Positions 1 through 8,668 of a stretch of DNA of 64,000 nucleotides are shown in pieces. The notes under the pieces are model-generated. The model made no database searches, was not told the origin of the DNA, and saw nothing but the letters and a program-made list of their open reading frames with translations. This DNA is from Hyphomicrobiales bacterium (GTDB lineage: Bacteria > Pseudomonadota > Alphaproteobacteria > Rhizobiales > Phreatobacteraceae): NCBI GenBank assembly GCA_017304475.1, contig JAFKKV010000039.1:1-64000 (forward strand), given 5' to 3'. The first letter of the stretch is position 1, and each line of letters begins with the position of its first letter. A program made the translations under genes and the position numbers.

Positions 1-2
1 CC

Positions 3-1586
3 CGGCCCGGGGCGCCGCCCGCCGCCGGCCTTGCCGCGCCCGCACCGGTGCCCCCGGCGACACCGTCCCGGCCGATGTCGTCCCGGCCGGCGCCGGTCGC
101 CAACCGCCGGACCGGCCGGCTGCCGCGGCGGCCGGCGCCGGTCGATCCGGCCGCGGCGCGCCAGACCGCCGGCCTGTCGACACCGGCGCGCCGTCCGCCG
201 CCGACGGCCGTGATCAATCTGTCGCGCGAGGATCGCCGGGCGCTCGGCCCGGGCGGCCGCGGCGTCGTTACACCGGTTCAGCCGCTTCGCCCGGTCGACG
301 TGCCGCTCGTCACCGACCGCACCCAGGCAATCACCGGCCGTGCCCTGCCGAACGCCAATCCGCTCGGCCGCAACGCGGTGATCGATCCGGTGACCGGCGA
401 GGTGATCTCCTTTGCCCGCACGCCGGCCGTCGAAGCCGATCCCTTCGCACCGGTCGGCCTCAGGCTCGGCACATTCGTCGTGACCCCGTCCGCCGACGTG
501 ACGCTCGGTTACGACTCCAACCCGCGCCGCCTGCATGACGGCGCCCAGGGCTCGCTGTTCACCCAGTCCTACGGCGAGATCCTGGCCCGCTCGGACTGGT
601 CGCGCCACGAATTGACCGCACGCCTGCGCGGCACCTATTCGGCCTATTTCTCCGACCCGGGCGTCAACCGCCCGGAGGTCAATGCCGTCGTCACCGGCCG
701 GGTCGACCTGGCGCGAACCACACGCATCGACACCGAGGCGCGCTACAACCTGACGGCCCAGTCGCCGGGATCGTCGAACCTGCCCTCGGATCCGGGATCG
801 TCGCTGAGGGGCCTGCCGCTGGTGCGCCAATATGGCGGCACCGCCGCCCTGGTGCAGGATGTCGGCCGGCTGCAATTGACCCTGCGCGGCACGCTCGACC
901 GCTATACCTATGACGATGCCGTCACCAATAACGGCACCGTCATTCCCCAGGGCAATCGCAATTACAATGCCTATGGCCTCAGGCTGCGCGCCTCCTATGA
1001 GCTGACGCCGGGCCTGCGTCCGTTCATCGAGGTCGGTGTCGAGCGTCACGGCTTCGACACGCTGGTTTCGCCGACCGGCCTGCTGCAGGGCTCGACCTCC
1101 ACCAGCTACCGGGTCGGCTCGACCTTCGAACTGACCCGCCTGATCACCGGCGAGGTCGCGGTCGGCTATATCGTCCGCAACAATCTCGATCCGACGCTGG
1201 TCGACATCCGCGTTCCAACCTTCGACGCCGCCCTGATCTGGACGGCGACGGCGCTCACGACCGTTCGCTTCGGCGCCAAATCGGTCATCGACGAGACCTT
1301 CACGACCGGCGCGGCCGGTATTCAGCGGCGCGATTTCTCGGTCGAGCTCGAGCACTCCTTCCGGCGCTGGCTGATCGGCACGGCGAAGCTCGCCTATGGC
1401 CAGGACGTCTATGTCGGCGAGCCCCGGGTCGATCAGCGGCTGATCGCTTCGGTCAATCTGATCTACCGTGCCTCGCGCAATCTGCAGATCCGCGGCGAGG
1501 CGCGGCGCGAGATGCTGATGTCGAACCAGCCTGGGCAAAGTTACTCCGCCAATATCTTCCTTCTCGGCCTCCGTCTCCAGCGCTGA
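3..1586 (+). CDS. Outer membrane beta-barrel protein (BBP2-like), 5' end outside the window
   Basis: The frame is open from the first bases of the window, so the true start and any signal peptide lie upstream; the GTG at 48 is probably internal. The first ~100 visible residues are Pro/Arg/Ala-rich and low in complexity. From about residue 130 of the 48-start version there are regular amphipathic strands with alternating aromatic and polar residues (TPSADVTLGYDSNPRR, LTARLRGTYSAYFSD and similar to the end), ending in FLLGLRLQR. This resembles the putative beta-barrel porin 2 family of Alphaproteobacteria, which sits in the outer membrane and has no established substrate. No partner gene is seen downstream. 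Family placement is by pattern only; the transport role is unknown. Confidence 0.72.
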   Translation, partial: RPGAPPAAGLAAPAPVPPATPSRPMSSRPAPVANRRTGRLPRRPAPVDPAAARQTAGLSTPARRPPPTAVINLSREDRRALGPGGRGVVTPVQPLRPVDVPLVTDRTQAITGRALPNANPLGRNAVIDPVTGEVISFARTPAVEADPFAPVGLRLGTFVVTPSADVTLGYDSNPRRLHDGAQGSLFTQSYGEILARSDWSRHELTARLRGTYSAYFSDPGVNRPEVNAVVTGRVDLARTTRIDTEARYNLTAQSPGSSNLPSDPGSSLRGLPLVRQYGGTAALVQDVGRLQLTLRGTLDRYTYDDAVTNNGTVIPQGNRNYNAYGLRLRASYELTPGLRPFIEVGVERHGFDTLVSPTGLLQGSTSTSYRVGSTFELTRLITGEVAVGYIVRNNLDPTLVDIRVPTFDAALIWTATALTTVRFGAKSVIDETFTTGAAGIQRRDFSVELEHSFRRWLIGTAKLAYGQDVYVGEPRVDQRLIASVNLIYRASRNLQIRGEARREMLMSNQPGQSYSANIFLLGLRLQR

Positions 1587-1766
1587 CGGGCACGTCGCCG
1601 GCGCAAGGCGCAACGCCGGATCATTCAAGCCTCCGCTACATTACGTTAAGTCATCACGGCGACGCACGCCGCTTCCGAGCGTGCGATGTCTTACGCCTCT
1701 GGCTGACTTTCTGCTGACCGTCATGTCGTCGCCTGGCGGAATCACAGCGTCAATTCACAGATCGAC

Positions 1767-1790
1767 AATGGATCATGTATCCATTTTTTT
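1767..1790 (+). terminator. Probable intrinsic terminator of the beta-barrel gene
   Basis: Inverted repeat AATGGAT (1767-1773) and ATCCATT (1779-1785) around a CATGT loop runs straight into seven Ts (1784-1790). It lies about 180 bp past the stop at 1586. The stem is AT-rich and therefore weak, but stem plus U-tract is the classic arrangement. Confidence 0.55.
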
Positions 1791-1919
1791 GATCAAGGAT
1801 TGAAGACATGGAGCGTGAGTGACACCAAGTCTGTCCAGCGTTTTCGAAACTGGACATTGACGATTTCGGCGCGCCGATAACACGAGTCGTCGGAGCTAAA
1901 TCGAATTAATCGAAGATAC

Positions 1920-1934
1920 ATTACGCTACGTAAT
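1920..1934. promoter_or_regulatory. Hyphenated palindrome in the AT-rich spacer before the TadE-like gene
   Basis: The 406-bp spacer 1587-1992 is far richer in A+T than the flanking genes and holds no convincing ORF. Within it ATTACG-CTA-CGTAAT (1920-1934) is a perfect 6-bp inverted repeat with a 3-bp gap, about 60 bp upstream of the start at 1993, a plausible operator position. A related half site, ATTACGT, occurs near 1641. No clear -35/-10 pair could be assigned, and no regulator is identified. Confidence 0.3.
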
Positions 1935-1992
1935 ATATGTTTAGAGAACACGATTCAGAAATTATTTAATTGTCACAAGCAATGTTCTCGTC

Positions 1993-2430
1993 ATGAGCAA
2001 GATCAGGAAGTTGCTGCAGCCGTTTGCACGACGCCAGGATGGCGCGTCGGCGGTCGAATTCGCGATCGTCCTACCGGTGTTCCTGATGATCCTGTTCGGC
2101 ATCATCACATTCGCCGGTTACCTCAGCCTCGTGCAGAGCGTGCAACAGCTCGCCGCCGAGGCCGCCCGGGCATCGGTCGGTGGCCTGAGCGACACCGAGA
2201 GGGCGAGCCTGGCGACCAATACCATTCAGACACAGTCGAGCAACTACCCCTTCCTCCAGCCGAACCGCCTGGTTCTGGTCGCCGCCGCGACGGATCCGAC
2301 GACCAGCACCTTCACCGTGCAACTGCAATACGACGCGAGCTCCAGCTTCATCTACAGCCTTCCCAGTCTTGTTCCGATGCCGTCGCCGCTGATCATCCGG
2401 TCGGCCGCCATTCAACGTGGCGGGTACTGA
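1993..2430 (+). CDS. TadE-like pseudopilin family protein
   Basis: A 145-residue protein with the TadE arrangement: a short basic N-terminus, then one long hydrophobic segment at about residues 18-45 introduced by GASAVEFAIVLPVFLM, where the Glu of AVEF matches the conserved TadE/pseudopilin Glu, then a Ser/Thr-rich periplasmic domain. TadE proteins are minor pseudopilins of Flp/Tad secretion systems, processed and assembled at the inner membrane. The ATG at 1993 lacks a good Shine-Dalgarno sequence but is the only start that keeps the basic leader. The next gene begins 13 bp after its stop and is probably cotranscribed. No cpaB/C/E/F or TadA/B/C genes are visible, so the assembly machinery must be elsewhere. 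Confidence 0.85.
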   Translation: MSKIRKLLQPFARRQDGASAVEFAIVLPVFLMILFGIITFAGYLSLVQSVQQLAAEAARASVGGLSDTERASLATNTIQTQSSNYPFLQPNRLVLVAAATDPTTSTFTVQLQYDASSSFIYSLPSLVPMPSPLIIRSAAIQRGGY

Positions 2431-2443
2431 GAGGAGCCAAGCA

Positions 2444-4111
2444 TTGTTCCCGGCACTTCGTTCCTTCTTTCGCGAAACCAAGGGTTCGGTGGCGATCATT
2501 GCCGGCCTGATGACCACTGTCGTCATCGGCATGAGTGCCCTCAGCGTCGATCTCGGCAAGATCTATGTCGACAAGCGCAAGGCGCAGAGCGTGGCCGACC
2601 TGTCGGCGCTGGCGGCGGCGAGCGACCTGACGCGCGCCTCCCGGGCCGCGACGGCGACGGTCCAGCGCAACACCATCACCGTCGACAGCCCCATCACGGT
2701 CGAGCTCGGCACCTACACCCCCGATCCCGGCACCCAGAGCGGCAGTCGCTTCCAACTCGCCGGAACCAATCCCAACGCCGCGCGCGTGACCATCAATTCC
2801 AGGACCAACCTGGTCTTCGGCCGGGTGCTCACCGGGCAGGACTATTTCGTCATCCGGTCGACCGCGACCGCCGCCACGTCGTCCTTCGCTTCCTTCGCCA
2901 TCGGCTCGCGCCTGGTCTCGCTCAATGGCGGCCTGCTGAACCAGTTGCTCGGATCGCTGCTCGGCACGAACATCACCCTCTCGGCGATGGACTACCAGTC
3001 GCTCGTCGATGCCCGCATCGACCTGTTCAAATTCATGAACCAGCTCGCCACCACGGCCCAGCTGACCGCCGGCACCTACTCGCAGCTGCTGAACTCCAAC
3101 CTCAAGGTCGTCGACGTCGTCAATGCCTTGCTCGTCTCGACGCTCAATTCACAGGGCGGGGCCACCAATGCCAGCCGCGCGCTGAGCAGCATTTCGCAGT
3201 CGCTGAACGCCTCGACCGGCAGGATGGTGCTCACCTCGCTGATCGATGTCGGGCCTTACCAGACCCTGCCGATCGGCCAGCGCCCCAACATGACCGTCAA
3301 TGTCGCGGCCTTCGACCTGCTGAACGCGACGGCCCAGATCGCCAATGGCAATCGCCAGGTCCAGCTGTCGCTGGGCCTCAATCTGACGGGTATCGCGACC
3401 GCCTCGCTGACGCTCGGCATCGGCGAGCGGCCGGTGGGCACAAGCTGGCTGACCGTCGGCAATGTCGGCGCCACGGTCCACACCGCGCAGACCCGCCTGC
3501 TGCTCAACCTGCAACTGCTCGGCTCGGGTTCGATCGCTTCGGTCAACCTGCCGCTCTATGTCGAGGTCGCCGCCGCGACCGCGCGCCTCAACGCCATCAA
3601 TTGCACCTTCCCCGACGCCAGTGGCTCGACCATGACGCTCGGCGTGACGCCGGCCGTCATCGACGCCTGGATCGGCAGCGTGTCCATGGCGAATTTCAAC
3701 AATTACAGCGCGCCGGTCGCCCCGATGGCGGTCGCCCTGGTCGACACGCCCGTGCTGTCGGTGCTCGGACGGGCCCATGTCCAGATCACCAACATGTCGG
3801 CGACGCCGGTCACCTTCAACATGACCGAGATCAACAACCAGACCAAGAAGACGGTGGGCACGACGAACTTCACCCAGTCGCTGCTGAGCGGGCTGGTCAA
3901 CACCCTGCAGCTCGACATCTCCGTGCTGGGCCTGCTCAATCTGGGCCTCGGCGGCGCCGTCGGGCCGCTGGTCAGCGGCATCATCTCGGGCGCCACGCCG
4001 TCGATCGACCAGCTCCTGTCCGGCATTCTCCAGTCGCTCGGCATCGGCCTTGGCCAGGCCGATGTCTGGGGTCTTGGACTGCGCTGCGACGGTGCCGTCC
4101 TGGTCCAGTAG
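2444..4111 (+). CDS. TadG-like Flp pilus-assembly family protein
   Basis: Probable start is TTG 2444, seven bases after GAGAGGAG; the GTG at 2417 would overlap the previous gene and has no ribosome site. This gives 555 residues. The N-terminus (residues ~10-50) reads as a TadE/G-like anchor: basic stretch, then KGSVAIIAGLMTTVVIGMSA, a membrane segment, and the characteristic VDLGKIYVDKRKAQSVADLS continuation. The remainder is Thr/Ser/Asn/Leu-rich and lacks a recognisable von Willebrand A metal site, unlike canonical TadG. It is presumably a periplasmic protein anchored at the N-terminus and acting with the adjacent TadE-like protein. Function beyond that is inference. Confidence 0.78.
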   Translation: MFPALRSFFRETKGSVAIIAGLMTTVVIGMSALSVDLGKIYVDKRKAQSVADLSALAAASDLTRASRAATATVQRNTITVDSPITVELGTYTPDPGTQSGSRFQLAGTNPNAARVTINSRTNLVFGRVLTGQDYFVIRSTATAATSSFASFAIGSRLVSLNGGLLNQLLGSLLGTNITLSAMDYQSLVDARIDLFKFMNQLATTAQLTAGTYSQLLNSNLKVVDVVNALLVSTLNSQGGATNASRALSSISQSLNASTGRMVLTSLIDVGPYQTLPIGQRPNMTVNVAAFDLLNATAQIANGNRQVQLSLGLNLTGIATASLTLGIGERPVGTSWLTVGNVGATVHTAQTRLLLNLQLLGSGSIASVNLPLYVEVAAATARLNAINCTFPDASGSTMTLGVTPAVIDAWIGSVSMANFNNYSAPVAPMAVALVDTPVLSVLGRAHVQITNMSATPVTFNMTEINNQTKKTVGTTNFTQSLLSGLVNTLQLDISVLGLLNLGLGGAVGPLVSGIISGATPSIDQLLSGILQSLGIGLGQADVWGLGLRCDGAVLVQ

Positions 4112-4128
4112 GTGCCGGAGCGCGCCGC

Positions 4129-5016
4129 TCAGCCCGCGGTGAGCCGGCCGAGTTCCGCCCTGAACGGCCCGCTCAGATCGTCGCGGCGTAGCGCATAAGC
4201 GACATTGGCGGTCAGGAAGCCGAGCTTCGTGCCGGTATCGTGGATCTCGCCGTCGAAGGTGAAGCCGAAGAACGGCTGCTTCTGCTGCAGCTTCAACATG
4301 CCGTCGGTCAGCTGGATCTCACCGCCCGCGCCGCGCTCCTGGGTCTCCAGGATCCTGAAGATCTCCGGCTGCAGGATATAGCGGCCGGAAATCGCGACGT
4401 TCGATGGTGCCGTGCCCTTGGCCGGCTTCTCGACCATCTGGGCGATCTCATAGGCGCCGCCGGCGGCCGGCTTGCCCTTGCCGATAATGCCGTATTGATG
4501 GGTCTCACTGTCCGGCACCTCGTAACCCGCGACATAATTGCCACCGGTCGCCTCATAGGCGTCGAGCATCGCGGCGATGCAGCCTCGGCCGCCGCGCTTG
4601 GCGAGATGCAGCATGTCCGGCAGCAGCAGCGCGAAGGGTTCGTCGCCGATGATGTCGCGCGCGCACCACACCGCGTGGCCGAGCCCGAGCGGCTCCTGCT
4701 GGCGGGTGAACGAGGTGGCGCCGGCCGCAGGCAGGTCGCGCCGGAGCTCTTCCAGGACCGCGGTTTTCGCCCGCGCCTCGAGGGTTGCGTCCAGCTCGAA
4801 GGCCTTGTCGAAATGATCCTCGATCACCTGCTTGTTGCGGCCGGTGACGAAAACGAAATGCTCGATGCCGGCCTCGCGTGCTTCGTCCACCACATGCTGG
4901 ATCACCGGACGGTCGACGACGGTCAGCATTTCCTTGGGGATCGCCTTGGTGGCGGGCAGGAAACGCGTGCCGAGGCCCGCGACAGGGAAAACGGCCTTGC
5001 GAATGCGACGAACCAT
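4129..5016 (-). CDS. galU: UTP-glucose-1-phosphate uridylyltransferase
   Basis: A 295-residue cytoplasmic nucleotidyltransferase making UDP-glucose from UTP and glucose-1-phosphate. The N-terminus carries the GalU signature AVFPVAGLGTRFLPATKA with the nucleotide-binding GxGTR loop and KEML; VDRPVIQHVVDEA and VEKPAKG follow as usual for the family, and the length is typical. GAGG lies about 9 bases before the ATG. It is the last gene of a minus-strand series starting with opgH, separated by 75 bp from the periplasmic unknown. UDP-glucose is the donor for OpgH, so the clustering makes metabolic sense. It ends 17 bp from the convergent TadG-like gene. Confidence 0.95.
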   Translation of the reverse strand: MVRRIRKAVFPVAGLGTRFLPATKAIPKEMLTVVDRPVIQHVVDEAREAGIEHFVFVTGRNKQVIEDHFDKAFELDATLEARAKTAVLEELRRDLPAAGATSFTRQQEPLGLGHAVWCARDIIGDEPFALLLPDMLHLAKRGGRGCIAAMLDAYEATGGNYVAGYEVPDSETHQYGIIGKGKPAAGGAYEIAQMVEKPAKGTAPSNVAISGRYILQPEIFRILETQERGAGGEIQLTDGMLKLQQKQPFFGFTFDGEIHDTGTKLGFLTANVAYALRRDDLSGPFRAELGRLTAG

Positions 5017-5091
5017 GGATCAAGAACCTCGTCTGATTGGTGCGATGCCTCGAGACATAATGCGCAATTTCTGAACGGCGTGTGACCAGCC

Positions 5092-6054
5092 TTATCTTTG
5101 GATCTGGGCCGCGCCAGGCGCGGGCGGCTCGGCCCGGAAGGCGTTGAAGACCATGTCGGGCGCCGAGGTATTGTGCCTGGAGGGCACCAGCCGGCCGGCC
5201 CAAAGGTCCGTCGCATTGGCCCGGCGGAACGGCAGGATCGCCTCTTCGCGCCAGCCCGGCGCATCCTTTTCGCGCAGCGCCACCCGCGCCACGTCGGCGT
5301 TGAACTCGGTGACATACATCGAACGCAGCGCCGCGAAAGGCCCGCCGGCGACGGGCCGCGCGAAAGCCACATCCAGGCCGATCAGCTCCTGGTTCAGCGT
5401 GGCGAGCCGCACGGTCGCCGAATTGCCGTCCGGATAGGCCAGGGTGAAGGTCCTGGTCGCCGGGTCGAAGGCGATCTCCTTGATCTTGACGATCGGCCGT
5501 TCCTCGACCACCACCGGCCCGATCAGGAAGGACGAGCCATAGGCGGTCCAGCGCAGATTGGCCGGCGGCAAGGGCCGGGCGCGCCAATAGCCGTCGGTCG
5601 GATAGACCACCAGCACCTCCTCGGCGCGATCCTGGAAGCGATACCAGATCTGGATCAGGTGAATGTTGCGCTCGGTCCGGTCGCCGACCCGGACCACCGT
5701 GTCCGACGGCCGCCAGAAGCCCTTCTCGCGATAGCCGATGACCTGCCACTCCACGGTCTCGTAGAGGGTGATGCGATCCGGCATCGGCTGGGCAAGGGCT
5801 GCCTCCTTCATCGGGCAGGCGGTCCAGTCGGCGGCGAAGCGGTCGACGCTGAGCGCGCCGATATAGGCCGGGTGCGCCGCCTCGATGCGGAACGCGCGCA
5901 CCGCCGGATTGGCGAGGTTGAGCGTGACATTGTCCTTCTCGGCGCAGAGCACCGGCTCCGAGCCGTTGGTGACCTCGACGGCAAGGCCATCGAGCGTCGC
6001 GGCCCGGGCGGCCGTGGCAAGGAACAGGGCGACGAGGACGGCGGCGAGCTTCAT
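5092..6054 (-). CDS. Exported protein of unknown function in the glucan locus
   Basis: 320 residues with a clear Sec signal peptide (MKLAAVLVALFLATAARA, cleavage near residue 18-20), so periplasmic. The body is beta-rich, with two cysteines (ACPMKE and VLCAEKD) that could form a disulfide, and has no catalytic motif I recognise. AGGGGA sits 8 bases before the ATG, and the gene starts only 4 bp after the fkbM stop, so it is cotranscribed with fkbM and opgH. OpgG, the usual periplasmic partner of OpgH, is absent here. This protein occupies its genomic position but does not look like OpgG; a role in glucan handling is only a guess by association. Confidence 0.7.
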   Translation of the reverse strand: MKLAAVLVALFLATAARAATLDGLAVEVTNGSEPVLCAEKDNVTLNLANPAVRAFRIEAAHPAYIGALSVDRFAADWTACPMKEAALAQPMPDRITLYETVEWQVIGYREKGFWRPSDTVVRVGDRTERNIHLIQIWYRFQDRAEEVLVVYPTDGYWRARPLPPANLRWTAYGSSFLIGPVVVEERPIVKIKEIAFDPATRTFTLAYPDGNSATVRLATLNQELIGLDVAFARPVAGGPFAALRSMYVTEFNADVARVALREKDAPGWREEAILPFRRANATDLWAGRLVPSRHNTSAPDMVFNAFRAEPPAPGAAQIQR

Positions 6055-6058
6055 GCGT

Positions 6059-6817
6059 TCATTCCCCTGAGAGCACTGCGTAGACGTCGCCCGAATTGGC
6101 CTGGTGCGGAAGCCCGCTCAGATGCGCGGCCATCTCGTCCTTCGAGACAAGGCGGCCGAATGTCATGTGCTGGCTCTCGCCGAGCGCCACGTCGAAACCG
6201 TAGCGGCCGAGCGCCGCCAGCCGGTCCAGGCAGGCGAGCGCGACGCCGCGCTGAATGGTGGTGAATTCGAAGGACAAGGCCGGCAGCGCCTGCGTCAGCC
6301 CTGCCAGCACGTCGGCCTCGAAGCCCTCGACGTCGATCTTGACGAAGGCCGGCACGCCGTGGTCGCGGATCAGCCGGTCGAGCGTCGTCGCGGCGACCTC
6401 GATTTCCCGATCCCAGACCTGGCCCTCCCAGCCCCCCGCACCGGCGGCCGAGGCGATGAAATCGGCCGAAGCGGTCGAGACGGTCGGATTGTCGCTGTTG
6501 ACCTTGAACACCAGCATACCCTCGGTCGCGCCGCAGGCCGCGCGGACCAGCGTCACGTCCGGATCGTCGCCGAACAAGGTCTCGATCACCCGGGCCGGCC
6601 CCGGTTGCGGCTCGAGCGCCACCACGCTCGCGCCAAGGCGGCGAAAGCTCGCGACCCGGTCGCCGACATGGCTGCCGATGTCGAAGGCGAGGCTGCCCGG
6701 TCCGACGAAGCCGGCATAAAGCCTGTCCATCTGCGCGGCCTTGGCGGGATCGCCATGATAGGTGACGATCGAGCGCGCCACGGCGACCAGTTCGGCGATC
6801 CGCTGCGCCGGCGTCAT
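6059..6817 (-). CDS. FkbM family methyltransferase
   Basis: 252 residues. The SAM-binding fold is visible as FDIGSHVGDRVASFRRLGA (motif I, ~residues 55-75) followed by VVALEPQP, then FVKIDVEGFEADVLAGL near residue 160, the FkbM-typical segment after motif IV. Such enzymes usually O-methylate sugars or hydroxyl groups of small molecules and glycans. The ATG overlaps the opgH stop by 4 bp (ATGA, 6814-6817), so the two are translationally coupled. That suggests, without proving, that the substrate is the OpgH glucan or a related envelope sugar. Confidence 0.85.
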   Translation of the reverse strand: MTPAQRIAELVAVARSIVTYHGDPAKAAQMDRLYAGFVGPGSLAFDIGSHVGDRVASFRRLGASVVALEPQPGPARVIETLFGDDPDVTLVRAACGATEGMLVFKVNSDNPTVSTASADFIASAAGAGGWEGQVWDREIEVAATTLDRLIRDHGVPAFVKIDVEGFEADVLAGLTQALPALSFEFTTIQRGVALACLDRLAALGRYGFDVALGESQHMTFGRLVSKDEMAAHLSGLPHQANSGDVYAVLSGE

Positions 6818-8619
6818 GACGCCTCCCCGGCCCTGGCGGAGACGATCTCATGCGGCGGATTGAACTCTTCCGGCACGCCGCAGAGCCTGAGCGCGACGAA
6901 CACGCGCCCGAGCAGCGGCGAGGCGGTCAGCACCGCGAAGGGAACCGCCACCAGGAAGCCCAGGGTCAGCGGCAGCGACCACCATGCGGCGCGCGGCGAA
7001 CCGAGCCAGAGCAGGCCCACCACGACCAGGCCGAAGGCCATTTGCGGCCAGAAGGCGTCAAACGCCTCGCGCCAGCTCAGCGCCATGGCGTCGCGCTGCT
7101 GGCCGCCCCAGACGACCGAGCGGCCGAGCGCCAGGCCGATCATGAACACGGTGATGCGGAACGAGGTGAGCGCGCCGAGCAGGAACGAATAGACGAGCTC
7201 GATCACCACTGCCGCGGCGAAGCGCAGGCCGCCGCCATAACGCGTGGTGCCGCCAGGCGTCAGCAGGATGTCGGCGATCCCTGCGAATTTCGGCATCAGA
7301 TACATGATGAAGAACAGGATATAGATGAAGATCGCGAAACCCGCCGGGAAGGTCACCCGCGACGGCCCGTGCAGCGCCAGGAACGGCGAGAGCGCGATCA
7401 TCAGGGTCCAGGCCGGCACGCCGACGAACATCAGGACGGCCCAGAGCAGCTGGAACCGGCTCATCGGCTCCAGTCCCTTGACGTCGAACAGGTTCAGATA
7501 CTGCATATTGCCCTGGCACCAGCGCACGTCGCGGCGCGAGAATTCCAGGATGGTCGGCGGGTTCTCCTCCCAGGAGCCCTCCTCTTCGGGAAGCACGCGC
7601 ACCTCATAGCCGGCGCGGCGCATGAAGGTCGCCTCCACCTGGTCATGGCTAAGGATATGGCCACCCAGCGGCGGCTTGCCCGGCAGCACCGGCAAGGCGC
7701 AATGGTCGACGAAGGGCTTGATCCGGACCAGCGCGTTGTGGCCCCAGAACGGCCCGCACTCGCCGACCCACCAGGCCTGGCCCATCGTGTAGGAGCGCAT
7801 GCCCTGGCGCATGCCGAACTGGAAGATCCGCGCGAAGGCCGATGACGAGGGCATGCCGACGACCAGGCTCTGGAGGATGCCGATCTTCGGATAGGCCTGC
7901 ATCATCCGGACATGCCGGACGATGGTCTTGCCGGCCATCAGGCTGTCGGCGTCGAGCGGCAGCATCAGTTCGTAGCGCATGCCCCAGCGCTCGCAGAACT
8001 CGCGGACATTGCCCGCCTTGAAACCATGGTTGTCGGTGCGCCGGCGATAGACGACGCGGTCGGCGCCGGCCTCGGCGGCAAACGCGCCGGCGAGCGCCTC
8101 CTCCTTTGCCGCGACCTCCGGCTGATTGGTGTCCGACAGGATGAAATAGTCGAAGCGGTCGCCGAAGCCGGTGGCGTCGACGCTCTGCTTGACGATCCTC
8201 AGCCGGGCGACTGCGCGCGCCGGATCCTCGTTGCGCAGCGTCATGAAGATGGCGGTACGGACGGTGATCGGCACCTCGGTATCGCCGGCGGCGGCGAACG
8301 GCGCCACCTGTTCGAAGCCGTCCTCGACGCCGTGCAGCAGCCAGAGCCCGATCACCGCGTTCCAGAAGCCGAGCACGGTCCAGGGCGTGGCGATGGCGAA
8401 GGCGATGGCCAGCACGACATCGACGATGGTCCAGCCGCCGGCGCCGAGGATCGACCAGGCCGCCCAGTTCAGCAGGAACCAGGTGCCGATATTCAAGCCG
8501 AGCACGAGACGGCGCCGATCGCGCAAGTCGGCCATGGACTGAAGCCCTGCCGGCGTCGTAGAGCCTTGATCCGCAGGACGGCCGCCATCGTTCGAGACGG
8601 TGGGCATGAGCTCGTTCAT
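6814..8619 (-). CDS. opgH: Glucans biosynthesis glucosyltransferase OpgH (MdoH)
   Basis: Inner-membrane GT2 enzyme polymerising glucose from UDP-glucose into osmoregulated periplasmic glucans. Visible family blocks: FILSDTNQPE, RRRTDNHGFKAGNVREFCER, LPLDADSLM (DxD), FWGHNALVRIKPF, LGGHILSHDQVEATFMRRAG and RRDVRWCQGNMQY (the QxxRW-equivalent). Two membrane segments near the N-terminus and about five after the catalytic domain are evident. The start is ATG 8619 with GGAGG seven bases upstream, giving 601 residues; the reading frame continues further upstream but only into the divergent gene. It is shorter than the ~850 residues of E. coli OpgH, as in other alphaproteobacteria. First gene of the fkbM/unknown/galU series; opgG is not present. 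Confidence 0.93.
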   Translation of the reverse strand: MNELMPTVSNDGGRPADQGSTTPAGLQSMADLRDRRRLVLGLNIGTWFLLNWAAWSILGAGGWTIVDVVLAIAFAIATPWTVLGFWNAVIGLWLLHGVEDGFEQVAPFAAAGDTEVPITVRTAIFMTLRNEDPARAVARLRIVKQSVDATGFGDRFDYFILSDTNQPEVAAKEEALAGAFAAEAGADRVVYRRRTDNHGFKAGNVREFCERWGMRYELMLPLDADSLMAGKTIVRHVRMMQAYPKIGILQSLVVGMPSSSAFARIFQFGMRQGMRSYTMGQAWWVGECGPFWGHNALVRIKPFVDHCALPVLPGKPPLGGHILSHDQVEATFMRRAGYEVRVLPEEEGSWEENPPTILEFSRRDVRWCQGNMQYLNLFDVKGLEPMSRFQLLWAVLMFVGVPAWTLMIALSPFLALHGPSRVTFPAGFAIFIYILFFIMYLMPKFAGIADILLTPGGTTRYGGGLRFAAAVVIELVYSFLLGALTSFRITVFMIGLALGRSVVWGGQQRDAMALSWREAFDAFWPQMAFGLVVVGLLWLGSPRAAWWSLPLTLGFLVAVPFAVLTASPLLGRVFVALRLCGVPEEFNPPHEIVSARAGEAS

Positions 8620-8668
8620 CAACGGACCTCCGTCGCCCCTGTCGGGCGGCGCCAAGGGAGAAGACATC
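8620..8668. promoter_or_regulatory. 49-bp divergent start region between opgH and the MDR/pterin-fold operon
   Basis: Both flanking genes have good Shine-Dalgarno sequences inside these 49 bp (GGAGG reading left for opgH, AAGGGAGAAG reading right for the dehydrogenase). That leaves no room for two complete promoters, so at least one promoter must lie inside the opposing coding sequence. No AT-rich -10 element is visible here. Confidence 0.4.
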
